A DNA stretch of 64,000 nucleotides from Streptomyces sp. NBC_00523 (GTDB taxonomy: Bacteria > Actinomycetota > Actinomycetes > Streptomycetales > Streptomycetaceae), in contig NZ_CP107837.1 of NCBI RefSeq assembly GCF_036346615.1, forward strand, positions 1 through 64,000, written 5' to 3'. Of this stretch, positions 8,465 through 18,513 are shown piece by piece. The notes beneath the pieces were generated by a model. That model saw nothing but the letters and a program-made list of their open reading frames with translations, did no database searches and was not told the origin of the DNA. A program made the translations under genes and the position numbers. How positions within the stretch are numbered: position 1 is the first letter of the stretch; every line of letters starts with the position of its first letter.

Positions 8465-8854
8465 TCAGACGAGGGGCGCGAAGAAGTAGGTGTCACGGTC
8501 GGCGAACAGGTCGTCCGGGCGGACGGTGAAACGGTCGGCGAACCGCAGGTCCACCGGGTCGCCGCTGTGCAGCACTCCGTGGAACTCGCCGAAGACGCCG
8601 ACGAAGGCGCCGTCCACCAGCACGTTGGTCAGCGTGTGGTTGCCGGCCCGGATGGTGCGGTCGCGGCCGTAGAAGCCGAGCAGTCCGGCCGGGCCGACCA
8701 TCGGCGGGTAGCCGGGGCGGCGGTAGAGCGCGTCGGGGGCGAAGAGCGCGGCCAGGCCGTCGGCGTCGCCGCTGTCCACCAGGTCGTAGAAGCGGCGCAC
8801 CAGGCGGACCGCTGATCCGGCGTCGACCGGGAGGAGTTCGGGGTTCGTGGTCAT
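8465..8854 (-). CDS. SnoaL-like / NTF2-fold protein
   Basis: A 129-residue alpha+beta barrel protein of the SnoaL/NTF2 superfamily. The N-terminal helix VRLVRRFYDLVDSGDADGLAALFAPDALYRRPGY is typical (given here by its parts: RRFYDLVDSGDADGLAALF, then PDALYRRPG), followed by a FYGRDRTIRAGNHTL loop and a beta sheet ending DTYFFAPL. Members act as small isomerases, cyclases or hydroxylation partners in secondary metabolism, but many have no known role. It appears intact, yet lies between a truncated aminotransferase and a truncated thioesterase, all on the minus strand, so it may be an orphan left from a decayed cluster. Confidence 0.8.
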   Translation of the reverse strand: MTTNPELLPVDAGSAVRLVRRFYDLVDSGDADGLAALFAPDALYRRPGYPPMVGPAGLLGFYGRDRTIRAGNHTLTNVLVDGAFVGVFGEFHGVLHSGDPVDLRFADRFTVRPDDLFADRDTYFFAPLV

Positions 8855-8863
8855 GGGGACCTC

Positions 8864-9530
8864 CTAGGGGTGCGGGGTGGGGTTCAGCGCGGCGCCGAGC
8901 ACCCGCGCGATCCGGGCCAGCGGCTCGGGGCGGGTCATCGCGGCGTGGGCGCAGTCGATCTCGTGCAGGTCGAGCCGGCCGCCGAGGTGCGGCAGCCATG
9001 CCTGTGGGGCGGGGGTGTCGGCCGTCCGGCCGCGGGTGGCCTGGAAGAACAGCAGGTCGCCGTCGAAGCGGCCCGGTTCGAAGCCGGCCAGCAGGTTGAG
9101 GTTGGCGGCGAAGACCCGGGGCAGGGCGGCGAGCAGTTCGGGGTCCAGGCCGGCGAGCGGACCGTCGGCGGCGCCGGCCGCGGCGCGGTACTGCGCCGGG
9201 GGCGTCGGGCCCGCCTGGTGGCCGGGCAGGTCGTAGCCGAGGGTGTCGAGCAGTGCGGCCAGGGTTTCGCCGTCCTCCGGATCCCACTGACGGGCACGCC
9301 CGGCGACGGGCGGGTAGCCGTCCAGTACTGCCAGCAGCGACACCTGCTCGCCGGCGGCCTGCAACTGCGCCGCCATGGTGTGCGCCACCGCTCCGCCGTA
9401 GGACCAGCCGAGCAGCCGGTACGGACCGTGCGGCCGCACCCGGCGGATCTCGGCCAGGTACTCCTTCGCCATTTCCTCGACGCTCGCCGGGCCGGACCCC
9501 GGTTCGGTGAAACTGGGGGACGGCAGGCCG
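8864..9530 (-). pseudogene. NRPS/PKS thioesterase-domain remnant
   Basis: The frame encodes the core of a type I thioesterase domain: a linker (SVEEMAKEYLAEIRRVRPHG), the nucleophile elbow YRLLGWSYGGAVAHTMA with the catalytic Ser, a lid region, and the C-terminal HEIDCAHAAMTRPE with the catalytic His. It ends in a normal stop after about 200 residues. Recognisable sequence extends to about 9530, upstream of the first ATG (9472), and then stops abruptly where the opposite-strand regulator remnant begins. There is no carrier domain or other synthetase module in front, so this is the tail of a deleted NRPS gene rather than a normal type II thioesterase. The catalytic residues are intact, so residual activity is possible if it is expressed from the ATG at 9472. 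Confidence 0.8.
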
Positions 9531-9534
9531 TAGC

Positions 9535-9873
9535 GACAGCGAGGTCGGCGCCCTGCTGCTGACCGACCCCGGCCTGCTCGACTTCGCCATCGGCGCCTTC
9601 GAACGCGCCTGGACCAGCGCCACCCCGTTTCCCGAGAGATACAGCCAGGAACGGGTCCTCGCGATCTCCGACGACATGAAGCTGGCCATCGTCCGCATGC
9701 TCATCCAGGGCCTGGAGGACCGTGCCATCGCCCGCCGCATGGGCATCTCGCTGCGCACCTGCCAGCGCGATGTCTCCGACATCATGGACACGATCGGGGC
9801 TCGCAGCCGCCTCCAGGCCGGCTTTATCAATGAGATGGGCCTGCACCTGAAAGTGCCGTCCGAACAACAATGA
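9535..9873 (+). pseudogene. C-terminal remnant of LuxR-type regulator
   Basis: The open frame reads straight from the junction at about 9530 without its own proper start. It gives a segment EVGALLLTDPGLLDFAIGAF, then a C-terminal LuxR-type helix-turn-helix: VRMLIQGLEDRAIARRMGIS followed by LRTCQRDVSDIMDTIGARSR. The nearest start is the ATG at 9676, which would leave only the DNA-binding domain (65 aa). Layout and motifs match the C-terminus of the intact 352-residue regulator at 58452 in this same window, so that family is the likely parent. The N-terminal roughly 240 residues are lost at the same point where the thioesterase is cut. Confidence 0.75.
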
Positions 9874-10181
9874 CGTCCGTCCGCAAGGGATGGCCGACCG
9901 GGCCATTGATCATTCTCCCATGGCCCCTACACCCTCTGCCAAAGGAATGTGAGACCGCTCTTTCGCCGGTGGAATGGCCGGATGACTCCTGCTCCTTTCC
10001 TGGTCGTCCTGCGGAACCAGTTGCTTTCCGGCCATTCGATGGCGGATTCGGCGCAGGGTGAGGGTCGTGGCGAGAATTGCGCAGGCCGGTGAACAGGTCC
10101 AACGGCGGCACTTAGCGCGGTTCGCGGCCCTCGCAACAGGGCTGGAACGCGCCGCTGCGGCTCACATGATGTGATGGTTAG
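9874..10181. other. Intergenic region without recognisable gene
   Basis: About 300 bp between the regulator remnant and the end of the ABC permease gene. Open frames here are short and of shadow composition, and no strong hairpin or promoter was seen. Confidence 0.5.
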
Positions 10182-12931
10182 TCAGATACGTCGCAGGGCT
10201 CCCGGTCGGCGGCGGCGCAGCGCCGGGCGGGCCGGCAGGAGGACGCCCGCGGCCACGGTCACGACGACGACCAGGACGATGGCCGCCACCTGGACCGGCG
10301 GCAGATAGGGCAGCGACCCGGTGACGGACAGGCTGAACGCGGTGAGGGGGATCAGGGCGGCCAGCGCGCCGACCACCAGTCCGGTGACGATCACGATCGC
10401 CGCCTCGACCCGCAGCATGCGCCGGACCTGTCCGCGCCCCGCGCCCACCAGCCGGAGCAGGACCAGCTCCTGCCGGCGTCCGATGACGATCAGCACCAGG
10501 GTGCTGAGGACGGCGATGACGGTGAACCCGCCGACGACGCCGACGGCCACGGCGGTGAGCACCTGGCTCACGCCCCGGTCCGCGGACCGGAGATGTTCCA
10601 GGCTCGGGTGCGCGGTCACCCGTGCGCCGAGCACGGCACCGGAGAGCACCTTGTCCACCGCCTCCCGCACGGCCGCCTCGTCGGCGTCCGGGGCGAGCCG
10701 GGCGAGGATGCGGGTGTCCAGCGGCGTGGTCACGTGGTGTGCCAGCGCCTCGCGGGCGAACAGGAAGTCGCCGAGCGCGAGGGACCGTTCGTAGACCGCG
10801 ACCACCCGCAGGGAGGCGGTGACCCCGTCGCCGTAACGCAGCCGCACCGTGGAGCCGACTCCGGCATCCAGCGCGTCGGCCCGCGCCGCGCCGATCGCGA
10901 CGGTGCCCTCGCGCAGGTCCCGCAGGGAGCCGGAGGTGACGTCGGGATCGAGCGCGGCGGGCAGGGCGCCGGGCGTGACGCCCACCACCGGGAGCCGTTC
11001 GAGGACGGGGTCGCCGGCCTCCTTCCTGGCGAGGACGACGGTGCTGTGGAGCGCGCCCGTGGCGGCCTCGACGCCCGGTACGGCGGCCACCCGGCGGGCG
11101 GCCCCGGCGGGGAGTCCGGTGTCCTCGGTGGTCACGACGAGGTTCGCGCGCATCGCCTGCCGCGCCTGGGCGCTGCCCTCGTGGTCCATGGTGGCGCCCG
11201 CCGCGAGCTGGACGCCCACGAAGGCGACGACCAGGACGACCGGGGTGATCCCCGCCCCGAGCCGGCGCGAGTTCGCGGTGGTGGACGCGGCGGCGAGGTA
11301 GCCCCCGGCGCCGCCGAGCTTCCGGGCGGGCGGGGCGAGCAGGCGCATGGCGCCCCGGGCGATCCAGGGGCCGAGGAGCGCGCAGGCGATCACCAGGGCC
11401 AGGGCCGCGCTGCCCGCCGCCATGGCCGCCGGCTCGCCCGACTGCAAGGCCGCGGTGCCTGCGGAGCTGAGGCCCGCGAAGAGCACGATCAGGCCGGTCA
11501 CGGTGCGGCCCCGGCCTGGCTGCCCCGGTTCGCTCTGGGCCTCGCCGAGCGCCTGGGCGGGACGGATCTTGGCGATGCGTCCGCAGGCCAGGGCGGCCGC
11601 GACCCGGGCCACGACCAGGGTCAGCACGGCCGTCAGGACCGGGGTCGCGAACATCCAGGGCAGGACCGGGAGGTCGAGCCCGACGGGGACGGCGCCGCGG
11701 TCGCGCAGCATCCACAGGAGCATCAGGAAGACCGGGACGGCTCCCACCGCGCCCACCACGGCCGCCGTGGTGGCGACGCCGGTCACCTCCCGGCCGACCG
11801 TCACCCGCAGCTGCCAGGGGGTCGCCCCGACCGCGCGCAGCAGCGCCAGCTCGCGGGCCCGCTGGTGGACCGCCTGGGTGACCGTGCCGGCCACCACGAG
11901 CACGGCGATCATGATGACGGTGGCGCACAGCATGGCCAGCAGGTTGAGCAGGCCGGCCCGGCTCGGTGCCGCGTCCAGGAACTCCGCCTGGCCGCGCCCG
12001 TTGCCGGTCAGGACCCGCAGCAGGGAGCTGTCCTGCGGATCCCTGCTGCCGGCGACGGCGTCCCGGGCCGGTTTCTCGCCGGCCAGGGCCTTGCGCAGGG
12101 CGGGGTAGAGCTCGTGCACGCTCACGCCGTCGTCGGCGAGCACCCCGATGGCGTCGACGGTGCCGGGGTGGCCGGACAGCCGGCCGGCCTCGCCCTCGGT
12201 GAAGAAGACCGCGCCCTGGTGGCCGAGCCCGGTGTCGTCGGCCTCGCCCTTCGGGGCGACGATGCCGGAGACGACGTACTCGGCGGGTGCGCCGAGCATC
12301 TGGAGCCGGAGCCGGTCGCCGGGGCGTACGCCCGCGCGTGCGGCCAGATCGCCGTCGACCGCCACCTGGCGGGCTCCCGCGGGCGCCTTGCCGGCGCGCA
12401 GGGTGAACGGGGCGAGCGCCGCCGTCGGCCAGCCGTGGCCGTACACGGGCGCGGTCCCGGAGTCGCTGTCCGGTCCGGGCACGCCCCGGCCGTCGGGGTC
12501 GGCGAGCGCGACCGGGAAGCTGCTGTCCGGGACGGCGGCGCGCACCCCGGGCACCTCGGCGACCCGGGCCACGACGGCGGCCGGGACGCGGACGCGTTCG
12601 GTGAGCGACTGGGTGACCGTGGTCATCGGGTCGCCCCAGGGCTTGGCCCGGTAGCGGGTGGTCTGGTCGGCGGCGACGACGGCGATGGTCGCCGCGTACC
12701 GCTCGACGTGGGCGTGGCCCACGAACGCCGACAGGGTGGCCAGGGCGAAGCTGCCGAGGAGCAGCGCGGTGAGCACGAGGGCGGCGAAGACGGCGGCCCA
12801 CGCCTTGCGGTGCAGCCGCATGGAGCGGCGGGCGAGGAAGCGGGCGGTGCGCTGCACGCGCCCGACCGACTCCCCGTGCCGCTTCCGGGACCCGGTGCGG
12901 CCGGCGGGCGGCAGGGTGTCGACGGCCACGG

Positions 12932-12935
<4 letters not shown>
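10182..12935 (-). CDS. ABC transporter permease, FtsX/MacB type
   Basis: A 917-residue membrane protein starting at the ATG at 12935, which overlaps the ATPase stop in an ATGA. It has the duplicated FtsX layout: a TM helix near residue 45, a large extracytoplasmic domain (about 70-290), three TM helices (about 300-440), further TM helices in the middle (about 470-560), a second extracytoplasmic domain, and three C-terminal TM helices. The cytoplasmic segments AVHQRARELALLRAVGATPWQ and VIGRRQELVLLRLVGAGRGQ are the classic FtsX coupling motifs (each given as its core). Such systems export lipids or antimicrobial compounds, or act as sensors of peptide antibiotics together with a two-component pair. 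The divergent sensor kinase and response regulator next door fit that. Confidence 0.9.
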
Positions 12936-13723
<788 letters not shown>

Positions 13724-13892
13724 TGATCTGCCTTCCGGGTCGTGCTCCTGCACCGCCTCTGTGGCGACAGTAGGCCCGCGACCAGGGGCGACACGAGGGA
13801 GCGCCCACCCGTGTACGGGTTCAGCCAGCACCACCCGGCCTTGGGCAGATGGGTCCACCGACCGGGTCCGCGCCGCCAACTACGGTGATTTC

Positions 13893-15053
13893 ATGGCGTA
13901 TCTCTCCTCCCAGCTCCAGCGGTCCTGGCAGGCGTCCTGTCACCTGTTCTTCGGGCTGCCGGTGGCCATGGCCGCGTTCCTGGGCTGCTTCGCGGTCCCG
14001 GCCGGGGTGTTCTTCACGCTGGTCCTCGTCGGTGCTCCGGCCTGGCCGGAGATCGTGCGTGTGCTGCGCCGGTTCGCCGGTTACGAGCGGGTGCGGGCGG
14101 GCGGCTGGCTCGGCAAGCCGATTCCGGAGCTCTACCTGCCGTTGGACGGCTCGCCCAGCGACCGGGTGCGCCTGGCGCTCACCGATCCCGGCACGTGGCG
14201 GGACGCGCTCTGGCTGCCGTACGCGACCCTCAGCATTCTCGGCTTCAGCGCGGTCGTGCTGGTGCTGTGGCCGGTGGCGCTGCTCGTCGACGGAACGGGG
14301 GCGGCGTTCGGCCACCGGCCCCGCGCGCTGCCCGTGTTCGAGCATCTGGCGGACGCCCAGGCCCGGTGGACGGCCGCGCTGCTGAAGCCGTCGCCATCGG
14401 CGAAACTCGGCCAACGTGTGGCGGAGCTCTCCGAGTCCCGGGCCGGGGCCATGGAGTCGCACAGCGCCGAGCTCCGCCGTATCGAGCGGGACCTGCACGA
14501 CGGGGTGCAGGCCCAGCTCGTGGCGCTGTCCATGCGGGTGGGGCTGGCGCGCCAGCAGGTCAAGAGCGACCCGGACACCGCGACACGGTGGCTGGACGAG
14601 GCGCAGGAGGAGATCGACGCCACGCTCGCGGCGCTGCGGGGCATCGTCCGTACGGTGCATCCCCCGGTGCTCACCGACCGCGGCCTGGCCGGGGCGGTCC
14701 GCACGCTCGCGGTCTCCGCGGACATCCCGGTGGAGATGAATCTGGCGGCCGTGGAGACCGGTCACCGGCTGCCGGCGGCCGTGGAGGCCGCTGTCTATTT
14801 CGTGATCGCGGAGTGTCTGACGAACATCCGCAAGCACAGTGGGGCGACCCATGCCTCAGTACGCTTCACCAGGGCCGACGGGACACTTCAGGTCGTCGTC
14901 ACGGACAACGGGCGCGGCGGCGCCGAGGAACACGGGGGAAGCGGGCTGCTCGGCATACGCCGCCGGGTCGCGGCGCTCGACGGCACGACCGAGATCACCA
15001 GCCCTCCCGGGGGGCCGACGAGGATGAAGGTGGAGCTGCCATGCGGATCTTGA
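13893..15053 (+). CDS. Sensor histidine kinase, HisKA_3 (NarL partner) type
   Basis: A 386-residue membrane kinase. The start is at the ATG at 13893, just before the first hydrophobic helices; upstream frame sequence is non-coding. Two pairs of hydrophobic segments (about residues 15-50 and 105-140) anchor it and enclose a short loop, matching the Sensor/DUF family seen with FtsX-type transporters. The phosphoacceptor region ERDLHDGVQAQLVALSM has its His at about residue 202. The HATPase domain shows the N box AECLTNIRKHS and G boxes TDNGRGG and GSGLLGIRRR. It overlaps the response regulator by 13 bp. It probably responds to envelope stress or an exported compound and controls the divergent ABC transporter. 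Confidence 0.92.
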   Translation: MAYLSSQLQRSWQASCHLFFGLPVAMAAFLGCFAVPAGVFFTLVLVGAPAWPEIVRVLRRFAGYERVRAGGWLGKPIPELYLPLDGSPSDRVRLALTDPGTWRDALWLPYATLSILGFSAVVLVLWPVALLVDGTGAAFGHRPRALPVFEHLADAQARWTAALLKPSPSAKLGQRVAELSESRAGAMESHSAELRRIERDLHDGVQAQLVALSMRVGLARQQVKSDPDTATRWLDEAQEEIDATLAALRGIVRTVHPPVLTDRGLAGAVRTLAVSADIPVEMNLAAVETGHRLPAAVEAAVYFVIAECLTNIRKHSGATHASVRFTRADGTLQVVVTDNGRGGAEEHGGSGLLGIRRRVAALDGTTEITSPPGGPTRMKVELPCGS

Positions 15054-15712
15054 TCGCGGAGGACAACGCGTTGCTCCGGGAGGGGATGACGCTGCTGCTG
15101 ACGCACAACGACCACGAGGTGGTGGCGACGTGCGTGTCGGGGCCGGAGATCATGCCGATGCTGCGCCGCACCCGGCCGGACGCGGCGGTCCTGGACATGC
15201 GGCTGCCGCCGAGCTTCCGCGACGAGGGCCTGCGCGCGGCGGTCGCGGCCCGGCAGGAGTTCCCGGACCTTCCCATTCTCGTGCTGTCGCAGTACGTCGA
15301 ACAGGCTTACGCGGCAGAGCTGCTGGCCCTCGGCGCGCGCGGGATCGGCTACTTGCTCAAGGACCGGGTGGGCCGGGTCGAGCAGTTTCTGGAGGCCCTG
15401 GAGCGCATCAGCGAGGGCGGCACGGCGCTGGACCCCGAGGTGGTCAACGAGATCATCCAGCAGCGGGCGTCGACGCGGTCGCTGGACGGGCTGACGGCCC
15501 GTGAGCAGGAAGTGCTGGAGCTGATGGCCCAGGGGCTGGCCAACGCGGCCATCGCCGAAAAGCTGTTCGTCACGGAGCGGGCAGTCAGCAAACACATCCG
15601 GGGGATCTTCGACAAGCTGAACCTGCCCGCGGAGGGCACCAGCGTCCACCGCCGTGTCCTGGCGGTCCTCGCGTATCTGGGCAACGACATCACGGGCGAG
15701 CCATCGCGGTAG
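15041..15712 (+). CDS. NarL/LuxR-family response regulator
   Basis: A 223-residue response regulator. The receiver domain has acidic residues at 7-8 (IAEDN), the phosphorylation Asp at 52 (AVLDMRL), Ser in VLSQYVE and Lys in LLKDRVG. After a linker comes a LuxR HTH: LTAREQEVLELMAQGLANAA, then IAEKLFVTERAVSKHIRGIF. The start lies inside the kinase gene (13-bp overlap), so the two are translationally coupled and form one two-component system. Its most likely target is the shared intergenic region with the ABC transporter operon. Confidence 0.93.
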   Translation: MRILIAEDNALLREGMTLLLTHNDHEVVATCVSGPEIMPMLRRTRPDAAVLDMRLPPSFRDEGLRAAVAARQEFPDLPILVLSQYVEQAYAAELLALGARGIGYLLKDRVGRVEQFLEALERISEGGTALDPEVVNEIIQQRASTRSLDGLTAREQEVLELMAQGLANAAIAEKLFVTERAVSKHIRGIFDKLNLPAEGTSVHRRVLAVLAYLGNDITGEPSR

Positions 15713-15736
15713 ACCGAAGACGCCCCTGAGGTGGTG

Positions 15737-16165
15737 TCAGCCGAAGTCACCGAGGTCGGTGCAGGTCTTGCGCAGCGCCTTCAGCCGGCCGCTCTGCTCG
15801 GACAGGTACTCCGAGACCGACCCGGCCTTCAGGTCCTCGTCGGCGGCGGCGCGCAGTTCCTTCGCGGTCTTCTCCGCCGCGTCGCGCAGTTTGTCGTCGG
15901 ACGCCTTCCCGGCGATCTCGTCGATCTTGTCGGCCCGGTCCCGTACGTCCTTGCGGGCCTCGTCCGCACTCGACGGGTTCGGGTCGAAGAGCGCGACGTC
16001 GAGGATGTCGAGGCACATGTCGCCCCGGTCCAGCGCATCCTGCGCGGAATCGCAGGCGGTCAGTCCCAGTGCGGCCGGCACGGTGATGATTCCGCCGGCC
16101 AGCAGCCCGGTCCACCTCCGGTGCCGTACCGATAAGCGCGTCCGCGTGCCCAGTGACGGCTTCAT
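15737..16165 (-). CDS. Putative lipoprotein, 142 aa
   Basis: The N-terminus has basic residues followed by a hydrophobic stretch and a lipobox-like LTAC (Cys at about 38), indicating lipidation and surface anchoring. The mature part is Asp/Ala/Lys-rich and predicted mostly helical (DEARKDVRDRADKIDEIAG, DDKLRDAAEKTAKELRAAA), with two further Cys residues at about 51 and near the end that could form a disulfide. No family was recognised. It runs tail-to-tail with the response regulator gene (about 24 bp between stops), 25 bp downstream of the small membrane-protein gene on the same strand, so the two may share a transcript. Confidence 0.75.
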   Translation of the reverse strand: MKPSLGTRTRLSVRHRRWTGLLAGGIITVPAALGLTACDSAQDALDRGDMCLDILDVALFDPNPSSADEARKDVRDRADKIDEIAGKASDDKLRDAAEKTAKELRAAADEDLKAGSVSEYLSEQSGRLKALRKTCTDLGDFG

Positions 16166-16190
16166 ACCGCTTCCCCTCCCTGAGTGCTCG

Positions 16191-16415
16191 TCAGCTCGCG
16201 GACCGCTGCCGGCGGACGACCGCCCAGATCACCGCGATCGCGTCGAGGGCGAAGCCCGCGCTCATCACGGCGGTGTAGGCCCCGTCGTCCACGGCGTGCG
16301 AGACCACGGACGTGAGCATGGCACCGACGAAGAACACCAGCAGCGGCGGCACGTACCACGCTCCCCTGGCCTTCCGGGGAGCGCGGTCCTCGTCGTAGTC
16401 GGTCGAACGTGCCAT
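16191..16415 (-). CDS. Small membrane protein, 74 aa
   Basis: A short protein with a charged cytoplasmic N-terminus (residues 1-18), then two hydrophobic helices (about 22-40 and 46-66) and an Arg-rich tail. The sequence reads like a genuine conserved Streptomyces small membrane protein, with an AGGAGT ribosome site (AGGAGTCCTCC region) just upstream of the ATG. The family was not recognised. It lies between a MerR regulator and the lipoprotein gene, all on the minus strand. Confidence 0.7.
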   Translation of the reverse strand: MARSTDYDEDRAPRKARGAWYVPPLLVFFVGAMLTSVVSHAVDDGAYTAVMSAGFALDAIAVIWAVVRRQRSAS

Positions 16416-16468
16416 GGAGGACTCCTGTTTTTGGTCCGGTGCTCGTCACGGGGGCCCGTGCCGCCTCC

Positions 16469-17137
16469 TCATGCTGCCCCGGTCGTGTGGTCCGCGTCAG
16501 TGCACCGTGCACCCGAATCGGGGTGAAGCCTGCACCACCAGGCGTCCGCGTGGGCGAGCCTGCGCAAGGCGCTGAACATCGCCTCGCCCAGCACCGTGCC
16601 CACGACCACGCGCTCCACCTGCTCCGCGCGCGCCGCCGGCCGCCCGAGATGGCCGAGATCGGCGCGGGCGACCCGCTCGGCCGCCGCCGCGTAGTCGTCC
16701 AGGAGTACGGCGAAGTCCCCGTGGCCCGCCGCGCGCAGGGCGACGAGCACACCGGCCAGCGCCTCGCCCGCCGGCCCGTCCGCGTCCACCCGCCAGCCCA
16801 GGCGCCGCACCAGCCGGGCCACCTCGGCGCGGGCCTCGTCCAGCTCCGGTCCGGACACGGTCTCCCGGGGCGGGGTCAGGTGGTCCGTGGCGGTGCGGAG
16901 CACGTCGGCGGGCGGGCGGTCCGGGTCGTCCACGGCCCGCAGCACGTCACCGATGGCCGCCAGGGAGAGCCCGCCGGCGTCCAGCAGGGCCCGGATCAGG
17001 CGCAGCCGGTGCTCGTGGGCGCCGTCGTAACTGGCCCGCGTGGGGCTGGTGAGCCGGCCCGCGGGCAGCAGGCCCAGCCGGATGTAGAACTTGATCGTCG
17101 CCACAGGCACTCCGGACCTGCGGCACAGCTCAGCCAT
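16469..17137 (-). CDS. MerR-family transcriptional regulator
   Basis: A 222-residue product from the ATG at 17137; a GTG two codons upstream (17143), with AAGGACAG before it, is equally possible. The N-terminal MerR HTH is clear: MAELCRRSGVPVATIKFYIR followed by LGLLPAGRLTSPTRASYDG and a HEHRLRLIRALLDAGGLSLA helix. The C-terminal roughly 120 residues are helical, without the Cys cluster of metal sensors, and end in a Cys/His-containing segment (WWCRLHP). Such MerR proteins with longer C-terminal domains usually bind drugs or small organics. The region upstream of its start carries only a degraded VOC gene, which may have been its former target. Confidence 0.85.
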   Translation of the reverse strand: MAELCRRSGVPVATIKFYIRLGLLPAGRLTSPTRASYDGAHEHRLRLIRALLDAGGLSLAAIGDVLRAVDDPDRPPADVLRTATDHLTPPRETVSGPELDEARAEVARLVRRLGWRVDADGPAGEALAGVLVALRAAGHGDFAVLLDDYAAAAERVARADLGHLGRPAARAEQVERVVVGTVLGEAMFSALRRLAHADAWWCRLHPDSGARCTDADHTTGAA

Positions 17138-17399
17138 GCGCACCAGCGGCTGTCCTTCCTGGGACGGCAGTACGAAGGCGGGCTCTCGCCGGTGCGCAGA
17201 CGCTAACGAGCGGTCACCCGGCGGCGCCACTCCCAGCGTGCCCACTCGCCCGGAGCCGGTGCACGCCGAGGACGTGGTCGAGCGTGCGGCCTGATATGCC
17301 GGGCCCGCCAACGGACTTGCCGGGCTCGCGCGACTCCGGAACATGCCCCTCGTGCCGGATGTCCGCCGGACGCCACGGTCGGCTGCCACGGATGGTGCC

Positions 17400-17603
17400 G
17401 CGCGGCATGACGCCCCGCCGCTGGTCGGGCCGCGCCCGGTCGCCGCCCCGGAGGCGGGCGCACGGCTGCTGCTCACCATCGAGGTGGAGGACGCCGACGC
17501 GGTGTGCGCCGAGCTCGTGGAGCACGGGGTGCCCCTGCTCAACGGTCCGGTCGACCGCCCCTGGGGACGCCGTACCGCCGCCTTCGCCGACCCCTCCGGC
17601 AAC
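17400..17603 (+). pseudogene. VOC/glyoxalase-fold protein remnant
   Basis: A 50-residue stretch (17451-17603) reads as the C-terminal half of a vicinal-oxygen-chelate domain: ARLLLTIEVEDADAVCAELV, then EHGVPLLNGPVDRPWGRRTA and FADPSGN, where the family's final metal ligand Glu would be expected a little later. The N-terminal betaalphabeta units are absent or scrambled by frameshift, and downstream the frame runs into unrelated sequence, so this is not a functional gene. VOC proteins such as bleomycin-resistance homologues are typical targets of MerR regulators, and the MerR gene starts about 270 bp away on the opposite strand. Confidence 0.65.
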
Positions 17604-17786
17604 GGGCCTGTCTGCAAGCCGGGCCCCAACTGCCGACCGACCAAGCCGCCCGTCAGCTCGGGAGGTGCTGCCCACCCTGGGGCGGGGATGAGGTACGAGG
17701 GCGATCCGGCCAGAACAGCAGCAGGAGACATGCCCCGACCATGGAGTCGGCCCGACCAATCGTCCGACACCGAGGGCCGAACCTGG

Positions 17787-17831
17787 GGACCGACGGAACA
17801 CTCCGCGTCCTCGTCACCGACAACGGACACG
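17787..17831 (+). pseudogene. Shard of a histidine kinase ATPase domain
   Basis: About 15 codons read TDGTLRVLVTDNGHG. This is the G1-box region of a HisKA_3-type kinase and closely mirrors ADGTLQVVVTDNGRG in the intact kinase at 13893-15053. Nothing before or after it resembles the rest of a kinase. It may be the scar of a recombination event. Confidence 0.45.
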
Positions 17832-17844
17832 GCAGCGTGCCGTG

Positions 17845-18513
17845 TCACGGGTGGTACCGCCACCTGCCTTCGGAGATGACGTCCACCTGATCGTCGCGGA
17901 CGCGGATGGCTGTCTCGTCGTCGAGAAAGTAGACCGGGAAGTCCGCCTTCGCGACGATGCGATCGGCCCAGGCGTCATCCCGTTCCGGGAAGTGAGGCGA
18001 GTACAGATGCGGTTTCAGGTACCAGTCGAAGAGGCCGAAGGGCGGCTCAATGGTTGTCGCGCCAAGCAGATGCAGGTCCGAGGCGTCCCCGATGACATCG
18101 GCAGAATGTTCGGTGAGATTCCGGCTGAAGACCATGGATCCGGCGCTCAGTCCCACATAGACGCTGTCTTCCAGAACATCCAGAAAGCCGTCCGCCAAAT
18201 CATTGCCAACGATGCTGCGGGCGAGATGATACTGGTTGCCACCTCCGGCATAAATGACATCGGCATGACGTAGTCGCTCAAGCACCACCTGCCGCGGCAA
18301 GCCATTCAGTTCAAGTACATCGAATTCCTTCCAGCCCAGACTGTGCAGCTGGTTCATGTGCTCAAGGAGCCACCCGTGGTCCCCGGGTACAGCGAGAGAT
18401 GCCGTGGGGAGGTACACCACGTTGGCAGACCCCAAAGGCTTTCCCAGCATGTCTCGCAGTGCTTCCAGTATGGACGAATTACACAGACCAGTAGACGTCA
18501 ACAGAAGATTCAT
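17845..18513 (-). CDS. Peptidase E-like protein (family S51)
   Basis: A 222-residue product from the ATG at 18513. This start was chosen because MNLLLTSTGL is the family's usual N-terminus; the frame extends 11 codons further. The catalytic elbow VYVGLSAGSMVF holds the nucleophilic Ser (about residue 121), preceded by the YAGGGNQYHL loop (about 85), as in alpha-aspartyl dipeptidase and cyanophycinase-like class I glutamine-amidotransferase folds. The late segment YFLDDETAIRVRDDQ also fits the family. It is cytosolic, with a likely role in degrading Asp-containing dipeptides. Base composition is lower in GC than its neighbours, hinting at transfer, and no strong ribosome site is visible. Confidence 0.82.
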   Translation of the reverse strand: MNLLLTSTGLCNSSILEALRDMLGKPLGSANVVYLPTASLAVPGDHGWLLEHMNQLHSLGWKEFDVLELNGLPRQVVLERLRHADVIYAGGGNQYHLARSIVGNDLADGFLDVLEDSVYVGLSAGSMVFSRNLTEHSADVIGDASDLHLLGATTIEPPFGLFDWYLKPHLYSPHFPERDDAWADRIVAKADFPVYFLDDETAIRVRDDQVDVISEGRWRYHP

